Source: Actinokineospora sp. NBRC 105648 (GTDB lineage Bacteria > Actinomycetota > Actinomycetes > Mycobacteriales > Pseudonocardiaceae). From it: 64,000 nucleotides of DNA. Made by a program: the position numbers and the translations under genes. This document shows, one piece after another, positions 53,206 to 62,306 of the stretch (the stretch's first letter is position 1; each line of letters opens with the position of its first letter). The stretch covers positions 56,503 to 120,502 of the forward strand of contig NZ_BSTR01000005.1 in the NCBI RefSeq assembly GCF_030269645.1, given 5' to 3'. The notes under the pieces were generated by a model, which did no database searches, was not told the DNA's origin, and worked only from the letters and a program-made list of their open reading frames with translations.

Positions 53206-54401
53206 GGCAGGTACTTCTTCAGCTCGATCCGGGACACCACACCCTGGTGGACCTCGTCGGGCCCGTCGGCCAGCCGCAGCGAGCGGGCACCCGCGTAGGC
53301 CGCGGCCAGCGGGAAGTCGTCGGTCATGCCCGCGCCGCCGTGCAGCTGGATGGCCATGTCGATCACCCCGAGGGCTGTGTTCGGCACCGCGACCTTGATC
53401 TGCGAGACCTCGGACAGGGCGCCCTTGAGCCCGTGCGTGTCCAGCTTCCAGGCGGTGCTGAGCACGAGCAGCCGGGCCTGCTCGATGGCGATCCGCGCGT
53501 TGGCGATCCGCTCCCGGTTCCCACCGAGGTCGGCCAGCGGCCTGCCGAACGCGACCCGCTCGGTGGCCCGGCGGCAGGCGAGCTCGAGGGCCTTCTCGGC
53601 CAGGCCGATCAACCGCATGCAGTGGTGGATCCGCCCCGGCCCGAGGCGGCCCTGGGCGATCTCGAACCCGCGACCGGGACCGGCGATGACGGCGTCGAGC
53701 GGCAGCCGGACGTCGGTGAAGCTGACCTCACCGTGACCGAAGGGCTCGTCGTGGCGACCGAACACGGGCAGCAGCCGCTCGACCTTGACGCCCGGGGTGT
53801 CCAGCGGGACCAGCACCATGGAGTGCCGGGCGTACTTGTGCGCGCCGGGGTCGGTCAGGCCCATGAAGATGGCGACCCGGCAGTTCGGGTGACCGATGCC
53901 GGTGGAGAACCACTTGGTGCCGTTGAGGACGACCTCGTCGCCCTCGACCAGCGCGGTCGCGGCCATGTTGGTGGCGTCGGAGGAGGCGACATCAGGCTCG
54001 GTCATGCAGAACGCCGACCGGATCTCCCCTTCGAGCAGCGGGGTGAGCCAGCGCTGCTTCTGGGCGTCACTCCCGTAGAGGTGCAACACCTCCATGTTGC
54101 CGGTGTCGGGCGCGTTGCAGTTGAAGACCTCCGGCGCGATCACCGACCGCCCCATCACCTCGGCCAGCGGCGCGTACTCCACGGTGGACAGTCCGGAGAC
54201 ACTGGGCAGGAAGAGGTTCCAGAGGCCCCGGGCCCGCGCCTTGGCCTTGAGCTCCTCGATGACCGGCAACACCACCCACGGGTTGTCGAGGGCGGCCAGC
54301 TCCCGGTGGTACCCGGGCTCGACGGGCTCGATCTCGGTGCGGACGAACTCACCGACCCGCTCGACGTAGTCGGCGGCCTGCTCGGAGTGCGCGAAGTCCA
54401 C
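53202..54401 (-). CDS. Acyl-CoA dehydrogenase (ACAD10/11-like)
   Basis: 399 residues, FAD-dependent. Substrate and flavin loops are FCMTEPDVASSDATNMAATA, VLNGTKWFSTGIGHPNCRVA, GFEIAQGRLGPGRIHHCMRL and IQLHGGAGMTDDFPLAAAYA. First gene of a five-gene operon (dehydrogenase, SDR, SDR, kinase-like phosphotransferase, phosphatase) in which every junction is a 4-bp ATGA/GTGA overlap. The set fits catabolism of hydroxylated or branched fatty acids. GTG 54401. Confidence 0.93.
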   Translation of the reverse strand: MDFAHSEQAADYVERVGEFVRTEIEPVEPGYHRELAALDNPWVVLPVIEELKAKARARGLWNLFLPSVSGLSTVEYAPLAEVMGRSVIAPEVFNCNAPDTGNMEVLHLYGSDAQKQRWLTPLLEGEIRSAFCMTEPDVASSDATNMAATALVEGDEVVLNGTKWFSTGIGHPNCRVAIFMGLTDPGAHKYARHSMVLVPLDTPGVKVERLLPVFGRHDEPFGHGEVSFTDVRLPLDAVIAGPGRGFEIAQGRLGPGRIHHCMRLIGLAEKALELACRRATERVAFGRPLADLGGNRERIANARIAIEQARLLVLSTAWKLDTHGLKGALSEVSQIKVAVPNTALGVIDMAIQLHGGAGMTDDFPLAAAYAGARSLRLADGPDEVHQGVVSRIELKKYLP

Positions 54402-54578
54402 GGGACCCTCCGTTGCTGTTGAGCACTGGCCCCATAAGTTACCCCGGAGTAGCCGCGGGTGGCGAACGGGCGGGGCCAGTGGCTCGCGCCCGTATGGGTT
54501 GTGGTCCCCGTGTTTCCTGTGCTTCCTGCGTTTCCCTGACCCTGTGTTTCCCCTGAATCCCCTACGCCGATTGTGACT

Positions 54579-54637
54579 ACGGGCGGGAGGTGGTTGTCAA
54601 GGCGGGAGAGATGCCTTGACAACCACCTCCCGCCCGT
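54579..54637 (-). terminator. Long perfect hairpin downstream of subtilisin-like protease gene
   Basis: A 25-bp perfect inverted repeat (arms 54579-54603 and 54613-54637; core GGGCGGGAGGTGGTTG) with a 9-nt loop GGGAGAGAT. It lies 285 bp beyond the protease stop on the minus strand, and the arm on one side is followed by GTGTTTTGG. It is probably a strong terminator that shields the acyl-CoA dehydrogenase operon promoter (54402-54578) from read-through. Confidence 0.65.
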
Positions 54638-54921
54638 GTTTTGGCTGCGTATGGGATGCAGGGGGCGGAGTGGTCTGGGGGTGGGGTTCGGGGGCCGGGG
54701 CCGAAGTGGCCTGGGGGTGGGGGTCGGGGGCCGGGGCCGGTGCCGGAGGGCGGACTGACGGTGCGGCGGAGTTGGCGGAGCGGTATTCCCGGGATAGGGG
54801 TCCGTCGCGCTGGTCGTCGCCCGCGACCACGTCTGGAACAGCGGGCAGACCCGTTGTGCCGCAAGGCAATCGGCCCGCCCATGTCGACATGGGCGGGCCG
54901 AGAGACTGTGGGAAACCTTGC
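54638..54921. other. Stretch between long hairpin and S8 protease
   Basis: No gene recognised; contains G-rich imperfect direct repeats (GTGGGGGTCGGGGGCCGGGGCCG near 54715, split variants at 54670) that translate only as low-complexity. Immediately before the protease stop lies a short inverted repeat (CGGCCCGCC...GGCGGGCCG, 54870-54900) that may be the first terminator of that gene. Confidence 0.45.
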
Positions 54922-56124
<1,203 letters not shown>

Positions 56125-56473
56125 GCAAAAACCTTTCCCTAGCCCCGACTTGCACTTGTCGGCACCGAATCCGTGCCGTTGTGTGATTGATATGCAACGC
56201 GGAGCCACCGCGCCTATCAACAGTTGCCACTTGCCACTACTACGCCGATCGGGGCAACCATTCCCGCCCAGCCGGCCCAGTACGATAACGGCGTTTCACG
56301 CCCGCGACAAACCAGATAACCGCAGCTCAGGGGCACTAGAGCTGACGCCTTCCACGCGGAGGCTGCACTGTGGAAAACAAAGCACAATTTCGATGGCCAA
56401 ACAAAATCGCACCATGCTTATCGAGCTTATTTCCCGACACAGGATGGTTGCGTCGCGCGCCGAGTGCGTGCTA
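56125..56473. other. Intergenic region upstream of S8 protease
   Basis: 349 bp, less GC-rich than average, no convincing gene. It holds the minus-strand protease promoter. The stretch 56220-56240 contains a short direct repeat (TTGCCACT twice). No terminator hairpin of note was recognised after the fadD-like gene. Confidence 0.4.
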
Positions 56474-58108
56474 TTAGCCGAGTTCCAACAACCGCTTGCG
56501 CATCAGCTTCCCGGTCGCGTTGCGCGGCAGTTCGGGCAGAAACACGACATCGCGCGGCACCTTGAACCGGGCCAGATTGGTCTTGACGTGCGCGCGTAGT
56601 TCGTCCTCGGCCACAGCCGTACCCGCTTCGAGCACCACGTACGCCTTGAGCCGTTGCCCGAACTCCGGGTCGGCCACGCCGAGCACCGCCGCCTCGACCA
56701 CGCCCGGGTACGCCACCAGCAGGTTCTCGATCTCGGCCGGGAACACGTTCTCGCCGCCGGAGACGATCATGTCGTCGTCCCGGCCGTCGATGAACAGCCT
56801 GCCCTCGGCGTCGAGGTGGCCGATGTCGCCGGTGGACAGCAGGCCGTCGATGACCTCCTTGTGCCGCCCGTCGGTGTAGCCGCCGAACGCCAGTCCACTG
56901 CCCGCGAAGACCCGCCCGGTGACGCCCGAACCGGTCACCGGCCTGCCCGCCTCGTCGTAGAGCGCCACCTTGCACCCCACCGGCGGCTTGCCCACCGTCC
57001 CCGGCGCCGCGCGCCAGTCCGCGGGGGTGGCGACGGTGGCGACCGAGACCTCGGTCGAGCCGTACAGGTTGTGGATCACTTCGCCGAACACCCGGCTCGC
57101 CCGGTTCCCCAGTTCGGGTGACAGCGCGGACCCGGCGGTGAACACGACCCGCAGCGACGAGGTGTCGTACCGGCCGATGACCTCGGGACCGAGGTCGAGG
57201 ACGCGCTGCAGCATGGTCGGCACCAGAACCAGCGCGGTGACCCGGTTGTCCTGGATCGCCGCCAGCGTGGCCTCCGGGTCGAACCGGCGGCGCAGCACGA
57301 CCGTCGAGCCGAGCGCGAAGGAGATGATGAACTGCGAGAACCCGGTCGCGTGGAACAGCGGCGCGGCCAGCATCGTGGCCTCGCCGGAGCGCAGCGGTAT
57401 GCGGTCGAGGAACTGCGCGGCGGCCAGCGGCGAGCGCACCTGCCGGGGCGCGCCCTTGGGGGTGCCGGTCGTGCCGCTGGTCAGCAGCACCATCCCGCCC
57501 GGCTCCGCGGGCATCGGCAGCGGCCGATCATCACCGTTGGCGATCAGCTCTTCCAGCGTGGTCACACCTTCAGGTACGTCGTCCACCCAAGCGAGGAAGC
57601 TCGGCAGACCCGGCGGCAACGCCTGCACCAACGGGGTGAATTCCTGGTCGTAGACGAACACCGTCACGCCCTCGCGCTCGGCCACGTCGACTAGCTGCGG
57701 CTGGGCGAACCCGGTGTTCATCAGCAACAGCCGCGCGCCCAGCTTGCTGGCGGCCAGCATCGTCTCCACGGCCCCGCGGTGATCACGGGCGAGCAGCGCC
57801 ACCACCGACGCCGCGGTGACCCCGCGCGCGGCGAACGCCCTGGCCAGCGCGTTGGAGCGGCGGTCGAGCTGGCGGAAGGTGAGCGGCCCCTGTTCGTCCA
57901 CCAGGCCGATGGCCCGGTGGTCCCGGGTGGCGGCGACCCGCGCGGCACCGGCGATCGGACCGAGCCTGCGGACCGCGATCATCGAACGCAGCACGTGGTC
58001 CGGCCTGCCCAGCGGCACCAGACCGGCCCGCCGCAGGACGTCCACGCTGCGCAACGCGGTCGGCACCTTGCCTGCGAGATCGCGCACTCGCGTCAGGTAC
58101 TCGCTCAC
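56474..58108 (-). CDS. Acyl-CoA synthetase (FadD-like, AMP-forming)
   Basis: 544 residues, ANL superfamily: VLLTSGTTGTPKGAPRQ (P-loop), LFHATGFSQFIISFALGS, HNLYGSTEVSVATVA, LSTGDIGHLDAEGRLFIDGR, DDDMIVSGGENVFPAEIENL and the catalytic Lys in LPRNATGKLMRKRLLEL. It activates fatty acids to acyl-CoA through an acyl-adenylate. GTG 58108 (VSEYLTRVRDLAGK) lies 7-8 bp after GGGAGG. A palindromic operator sits 14-35 bp upstream, so a TetR/FadR-type repressor is likely. Confidence 0.92.
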   Translation of the reverse strand: MSEYLTRVRDLAGKVPTALRSVDVLRRAGLVPLGRPDHVLRSMIAVRRLGPIAGAARVAATRDHRAIGLVDEQGPLTFRQLDRRSNALARAFAARGVTAASVVALLARDHRGAVETMLAASKLGARLLLMNTGFAQPQLVDVAEREGVTVFVYDQEFTPLVQALPPGLPSFLAWVDDVPEGVTTLEELIANGDDRPLPMPAEPGGMVLLTSGTTGTPKGAPRQVRSPLAAAQFLDRIPLRSGEATMLAAPLFHATGFSQFIISFALGSTVVLRRRFDPEATLAAIQDNRVTALVLVPTMLQRVLDLGPEVIGRYDTSSLRVVFTAGSALSPELGNRASRVFGEVIHNLYGSTEVSVATVATPADWRAAPGTVGKPPVGCKVALYDEAGRPVTGSGVTGRVFAGSGLAFGGYTDGRHKEVIDGLLSTGDIGHLDAEGRLFIDGRDDDMIVSGGENVFPAEIENLLVAYPGVVEAAVLGVADPEFGQRLKAYVVLEAGTAVAEDELRAHVKTNLARFKVPRDVVFLPELPRNATGKLMRKRLLELG

Positions 58109-58121
58109 CAGGGCCTCCCGG

Positions 58122-58143
58122 GGTGTTACCAACCGGTAACACC
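58122..58143. promoter_or_regulatory. Palindromic operator upstream of fadD-like gene
   Basis: Perfect 9-bp arms GGTGTTACC and GGTAACACC separated by AACC. It lies in the 102-bp region between the divergent fadD-like and polymerase genes, 14 bp from the fadD start, so it overlaps its leader or promoter. The shape and position fit a TetR-family site; the repressor gene is not in the window. Confidence 0.65.
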
Positions 58144-58210
58144 TTCCCGTAGAACCTACTGGCGAGTCAACTGCCATCCCCTGTCAGGGTGTTGCCGCAG
58201 AATGCGGAGC

Positions 58211-59863
58211 ATGCGGGTCGTCGCGGTGCCAGGGACCGAGGGGGCCGGGCGCGTCGCGCTGCCCGGCGAGCGGCCCGTCGACGTGCCCGACCTGGCGGGC
58301 TGGATGGCCGACCTGGAGAAGCGCGAGTCTCCGCGCTGGGTGGTGCCCGCGCTGGACGAGGCGTACCCGGCGCTGCTGCGGGCAGGCGTGCGGCTGGGCC
58401 GCTGCCACGACCTCGCGCTGGCCGAGGGCATCCTGCTCGCCTTCGAGGAGCGTCCCGGCCGCCCGCGCAACCTCGCCGCCGCCTGGGCCCGGCCACGTGG
58501 GCTGCCCGAGCCCGAAGACCCCCGACCGCTGACGCGCGGCGAACAGCCCGCCCTGTTCGAGGCCGACCGCGGCACCACACCGATCGGCGCCGATCCGGCC
58601 GCCGCAGCCGTCGCCGTGCTCGAGGACCAGGAGCGCAGGCTCGCCGCGACCGCCCACCCCGATCGGCTGCGCCTGCTGGTCGCCGCCGAGTCCGCCGGCG
58701 GGCTGGCGGCCGCCGAGATGACCCACTTCGGCCTGCCCTGGCGCGTGGACGTCCACTTGGGACTGTTGACCGACCTGCTCGGGCCGCGCCCCGCGCCGGG
58801 CGCGCGCCCGGCCAAGCTCGCCGTGCTGGCCGAGCGGATCAGCGCGGCCTTCGCGGGCAGGCCGATCAACCCCGACCACCCGCCGAGCATCGTCAAGGCG
58901 TTCGCCCGCGAAGGCGTCGAGGTGTCCTCGGCGCGCGCGTGGGTGCTCAAGGAGGTCGACCACCCGGCCGTCGAACCGCTGCTGGAGTACAAGGAACTGG
59001 CCCGGATCTACGTCGCACACGGCTGGACGTGGATCGACCAGTGGATCGACGGCGGCCGCTTCCGACCCGACTACGTCGTCGGCGGTGTCGTCTCCGGCCG
59101 CTGGGCCACCCGCGGCGGCGCCGCGCTGCAGCTGCCGCGCACGCTGCGCACCGCCGTGCGGGCCGACCCGGGGTGGTCGCTGGTCGTGGCCGACGCCTCG
59201 CAGCTGGAGCCGCGGGTGCTCGGCGCGCTCTCCGGCGACCAGCGGTTCGCCGAGGTCTCGGCCACCGACGACCTGTACACCAGCCTGGCCGCCGACGCCT
59301 TCGACGGCGACCGCGGCCGGGCGAAGATCGCCATGCTCTCGGCGATGTACGGCGGCACCAGCGGCGAGGCCGGACCGCTGCTCGCCGTGCTGCGCAAGCG
59401 CTTCCCGGTCGCGGTGGAGTACGTGGAACAGGCCGCGCGGGCGGGCGAGGACGGGCGGATCGTGCGGTCGCGGCTGGGCCGCACCAGCCCACCGCCGAGC
59501 GACGCCTGGCGGGAGCGCACCGCGACCACCGGCGACGAGACCACCGACAGAGCGGGCAGGCAGGCGGCCCGGGAGTGGGGCCGGTTCACCCGCAACTTCG
59601 TGGTCCAGGCCAGCGCGGCCGACTGGGCGTTGACCATGCTGGCCACCCTCCGCCGCCGCCTGCGCGCGGTGGCACCGGAGGCGCAGATCGTGTTCTTCCA
59701 ACACGACGAGGTCTTGGTGCACTGCCCGCTAGAGCTCTCGGACGTGGTCACCGCGGAGATCAGCTCGGCGGCGCTGGAGGCGAGCGACCTGGTGTTCCCG
59801 GAGACTCCGGTGCGCTTCCCCCTGCTGGCCATCGCCGTCGACTGCTACGCCGACGCGAAGTAG
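58211..59863 (+). CDS. PolA-like DNA polymerase (bifunctional 3'-5' exonuclease/polymerase family)
   Basis: 550 residues. The N-terminal 200 residues replace the normal exonuclease with a degenerate version. The polymerase domain has motif A SLVVADASQLEPRVLGALSG, the region GGVVSGRWATRGGAALQLPR (template/dNTP contact), a motif B part (RGRAKIAMLSAMYGGTSGEA) and motif C IVFFQHDEVLVHCP with the catalytic HDE. This family is widespread in actinobacteria beside the true PolA. ATG 58211 (MRVVAVPGTEG) fits the family start; ATG 58202 lies in frame three codons earlier. Divergent from fadD. Confidence 0.92.
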   Translation: MRVVAVPGTEGAGRVALPGERPVDVPDLAGWMADLEKRESPRWVVPALDEAYPALLRAGVRLGRCHDLALAEGILLAFEERPGRPRNLAAAWARPRGLPEPEDPRPLTRGEQPALFEADRGTTPIGADPAAAAVAVLEDQERRLAATAHPDRLRLLVAAESAGGLAAAEMTHFGLPWRVDVHLGLLTDLLGPRPAPGARPAKLAVLAERISAAFAGRPINPDHPPSIVKAFAREGVEVSSARAWVLKEVDHPAVEPLLEYKELARIYVAHGWTWIDQWIDGGRFRPDYVVGGVVSGRWATRGGAALQLPRTLRTAVRADPGWSLVVADASQLEPRVLGALSGDQRFAEVSATDDLYTSLAADAFDGDRGRAKIAMLSAMYGGTSGEAGPLLAVLRKRFPVAVEYVEQAARAGEDGRIVRSRLGRTSPPPSDAWRERTATTGDETTDRAGRQAAREWGRFTRNFVVQASAADWALTMLATLRRRLRAVAPEAQIVFFQHDEVLVHCPLELSDVVTAEISSAALEASDLVFPETPVRFPLLAIAVDCYADAK

Positions 59864-59886
59864 CCCGCGCTCCGAGGTGGGGTGGT

Positions 59887-60030
59887 TGCTCGATCAGGTG
59901 GATCAGCTTTGTCTGGGGCCCCTAAGAGAAGAGGCGCCGTGGGTAGAGCGGGTGGGAAAGGGATACCCGCCGCCGAACCAGGCTAGCGCCTCTTCTCTCC
60001 CCAGACAAAGCTGATCCACCTGATCGAGCA
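59887..60030. repeat. 144-bp palindromic element with 45-bp arms
   Basis: Outer arms of 32 bp (59887-59918 and 59999-60030, starting TGCTCGATCAGGTGGATC) are perfect inverted repeats. Inner arms of 13 bp (AGAGAAGAGGCGC at 59925-59937 and its complement at 59986-59998) continue the pairing after a 6-nt bulge CCCCTA. The central loop is 48 nt. It lies between convergent genes. It is too long for an ordinary terminator; a MITE-like or structured element is possible. Confidence 0.8.
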
Positions 60031-60166
60031 CTTGGCGGGGAATGCTTGCGCTGCTAGGGGATTCGGCAGTGCGAGAGCCTTGTCAGCAGTGTGAGTGCTT
60101 TGTCCGCAGCGCGAGAGCTTGCCAGTCGGGCGATCCGGAAATGGTCTCGGCAAACTCTGTCTGTCG

Positions 60167-61333
60167 CTAGGCGGATGCGGTGTGGCGCAGCGACGCCGGG
60201 GTGAGGTCGGCGGGGGTGCGGTGCCCGGAGAGGCCTAGGGTTAGGTCGAAGTCCGCCAACAGGCCGCGGACCGCGTGCCGCACACCGTCTTCGCCTGCCA
60301 GTGCGAGACCGTAGATGTACGGCCGTCCCAAGAGGACTGCTCGGGCACCCAGCGCGAGCGCCTTGAGGATGTCGGCGCCGGTGCGGATGCCGGAATCGAA
60401 CAGGACTTCCAGCCGATCACCGACGGCGGCGACGATCTCCGGTAGCGCGTCCAGCGACGCGATCGCGCCGTCGACCTGCCTGCCGCCGTGGTTGGACACC
60501 ACGATCCCGTCCATGCCCGCGTCGGCGGCGCGGCGGGCGTCGTCGGGGTGCTGGATTCCCTTGAGCACGATCGGGCCGTCCCAGTGCTCGCGCAGGAACG
60601 GCAGCTGGTCCCAGCGCTTGTCGGTGCCGGTGAACAGCGACACCCAGCGCAGCACGGCCATCGCCTGGTCCTCCTGCGGCGACTTCGCCAGCCCGGCGAG
60701 GAAAGCCGGGTCGGTGAACGCGTTGGCCACGCCGGTGGCCCGCAGGAATGGCAGGTAGGACTGGTCGAGGTCGCGCGGGCGCCACGCGAGGGTCCAGGTG
60801 TCGACCGTGACCACGAGGGTGGTGTAGCCGGCGGCCTTCGCGCGCTGGAGCAGGCTGGCGCAGACCTCGGGCTCGTTGGGCCAGTACAGCTGGAACCAGC
60901 GCGGACCCGCGACCTCGGCGACCTCCTCGAGGGAGTACGAGGAGGCGGTCGACAGGATGATCGGCACGTCGAGCGCGGCGGCGGCGCGGGCGGTGGCCAG
61001 CTCGCCGTCGGGGTGCACGATCGACTGGACGCCGACCGGGGCGAGCAGGACCGGCGCGGGCACGGGAGTGCCGAGGACCGTCGTCGACAGGTCGCGGCTG
61101 GTGGCGCCGGTCAGCATCCGGGGGACGATCTTCCACCGGCCGAACGCCGACCGGTTCGCGCGCACGGTGTCACCCGACCCGGCACCGCCCGCGACGTAGC
61201 CGAACGGTCCGGGGGCCATCCGCTCCTCGGCCACCGCCTCCAGCCGGGTGGCGTCCGTGGTAAACGGCGGCACCTGGTCGGCGAGCCCGTGCAGGTAGAT
61301 CTCGTTCTGGTACTGGGCGGGCTGACCGGCCAT
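60167..61333 (-). CDS. FMN-dependent alpha-hydroxy acid oxidase (lactate 2-monooxygenase-like)
   Basis: 388 residues, TIM-barrel flavoprotein. FMN and substrate residues: LLAPVGVQSIVHPDGELATA, ILSTASSYSLEEVAE, WFQLYWPNEPE, IVLKGIQHPDDARRAADAGM, VVSNHGGRQVDGAIASLDAL (catalytic His and Arg) and VLFDSGIRTGADILKALALG. The N-terminus AGQPAQYQNEIYLHGL is typical of lactate 2-monooxygenase, which makes acetate, CO2 and water from lactate and oxygen. Mandelate or other hydroxy acids are alternatives. ATG 61333. Confidence 0.92.
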   Translation of the reverse strand: MAGQPAQYQNEIYLHGLADQVPPFTTDATRLEAVAEERMAPGPFGYVAGGAGSGDTVRANRSAFGRWKIVPRMLTGATSRDLSTTVLGTPVPAPVLLAPVGVQSIVHPDGELATARAAAALDVPIILSTASSYSLEEVAEVAGPRWFQLYWPNEPEVCASLLQRAKAAGYTTLVVTVDTWTLAWRPRDLDQSYLPFLRATGVANAFTDPAFLAGLAKSPQEDQAMAVLRWVSLFTGTDKRWDQLPFLREHWDGPIVLKGIQHPDDARRAADAGMDGIVVSNHGGRQVDGAIASLDALPEIVAAVGDRLEVLFDSGIRTGADILKALALGARAVLLGRPYIYGLALAGEDGVRHAVRGLLADFDLTLGLSGHRTPADLTPASLRHTASA

Positions 61334-61592
61334 GAGCGTCCCTCACCGTGCGGCAGTGTGCGAGCGCGCAGAGTGTGGCACCGGGGTGGCGGCCACGCCA
61401 GCCCCCACGGCAACCGGGGCTTTGTGATCAACAGCCCGGGGTCGGGTCGATGGCGGCCGGTCGTGGGCGCGGCAAGATCGCTCCCCGCCGGTGAGGTCAA
61501 TCCGAGCGGCTGGTCTTCGCCGAGGAGTTCAAGGAGCGCCCTCCGGCTGCCACGCGACCTCGCGGGCAGCGCGCAGGCCGGACCCCAGCGGC
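61334..61592. other. Intergenic region without gene
   Basis: 259 bp. It holds the promoter of the oxidase on the minus strand. No terminator hairpin was recognised for the PQ-rich protein gene that ends at 61593. Confidence 0.4.
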
Positions 61593-62213
61593 TCAGCCCT
61601 GGGGGCCGAAGCCCTGCGGCGCCTGCGGGTATCCAGGCTGCTGGTGGCCCTGCGGCTGGGGGTAGCCCGGCGCCGGGTACTGCGGCGCACCGGCCTGCGG
61701 AAAACCCTGCGCCGGGGCACTCGGCTGGGGGTAGCCCGGCTGCGGGAAGCCCTGCGCGGGCGACTGTGGGTAACCCGGCTGGGCGAACCCCTGCGGCGGC
61801 GACTGGGGCGCGCCCTGCGGGTAGCCCTGCGGCGTCACCGGCTGGGCGTAGCCCGGCTGCTGCGGGTAGCCCGGCTGAGGGAAACCGCCCGCGGGCGACG
61901 GCGGGGCGTAGCCGGCCTGACCCGGCGCGAACTGACCACCCTGCGGCGCGTAACCAGGCTGCTGACCGGGCGCGGACTGGCCGTCCTGCGGGGCGTAGGA
62001 GTAACCGGGCGGCGGCGGGAGCTGGGGCTGCGGCTTGGGCTTCTCGAACGCGTAGATCAACGCGTAGATCAGCACGCCGAGACCGCCGAGGCCCAGGCCA
62101 ACCATCGGCTGGTAGTCCGACGCCCAGGCGAGCAGGCGGTACTCGAACCCGATGAAGTGCAGTGCCGCGGACCCGAATCCGAGCACCATCAGCAAACCGC
62201 TCAAACCACGCAC
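61593..62213 (-). CDS. Membrane protein with Pro/Gln/Gly/Tyr-rich cytosolic tail
   Basis: 206 residues. Two hydrophobic segments lie in the first 60 residues (GLLMVLGFGSAALHFIGFEY and MVGLGLGGLGVLIYALIYAF). A tail of about 140 residues follows, made of repeats such as QGFPQPGYPQPS and QGFAQPGYPQSP. Tails of this composition are common in actinobacterial membrane proteins and may form condensates; function unknown. Start GTG 62213. Upstream lies another membrane protein gene on the same strand, 93 bp away. Confidence 0.8.
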   Translation of the reverse strand: MRGLSGLLMVLGFGSAALHFIGFEYRLLAWASDYQPMVGLGLGGLGVLIYALIYAFEKPKPQPQLPPPPGYSYAPQDGQSAPGQQPGYAPQGGQFAPGQAGYAPPSPAGGFPQPGYPQQPGYAQPVTPQGYPQGAPQSPPQGFAQPGYPQSPAQGFPQPGYPQPSAPAQGFPQAGAPQYPAPGYPQPQGHQQPGYPQAPQGFGPQG

Positions 62214-62306
62214 AGCAGTCCCCTAGCGAGAAGTTCGGCCAACCACCCCGAACCGACGCACCCCGTAGTCGTTCGGTTCCCCCGTTGGGGTGATGAAGGG
62301 CAAACT

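Noticed and set aside
51600..53250. Phosphotransferase gene as aminoglycoside resistance (APH)
   Set aside because: The fold is shared, but operon context with acyl-CoA dehydrogenase and SDR genes fits the ACAD10/11-type kinase family instead.
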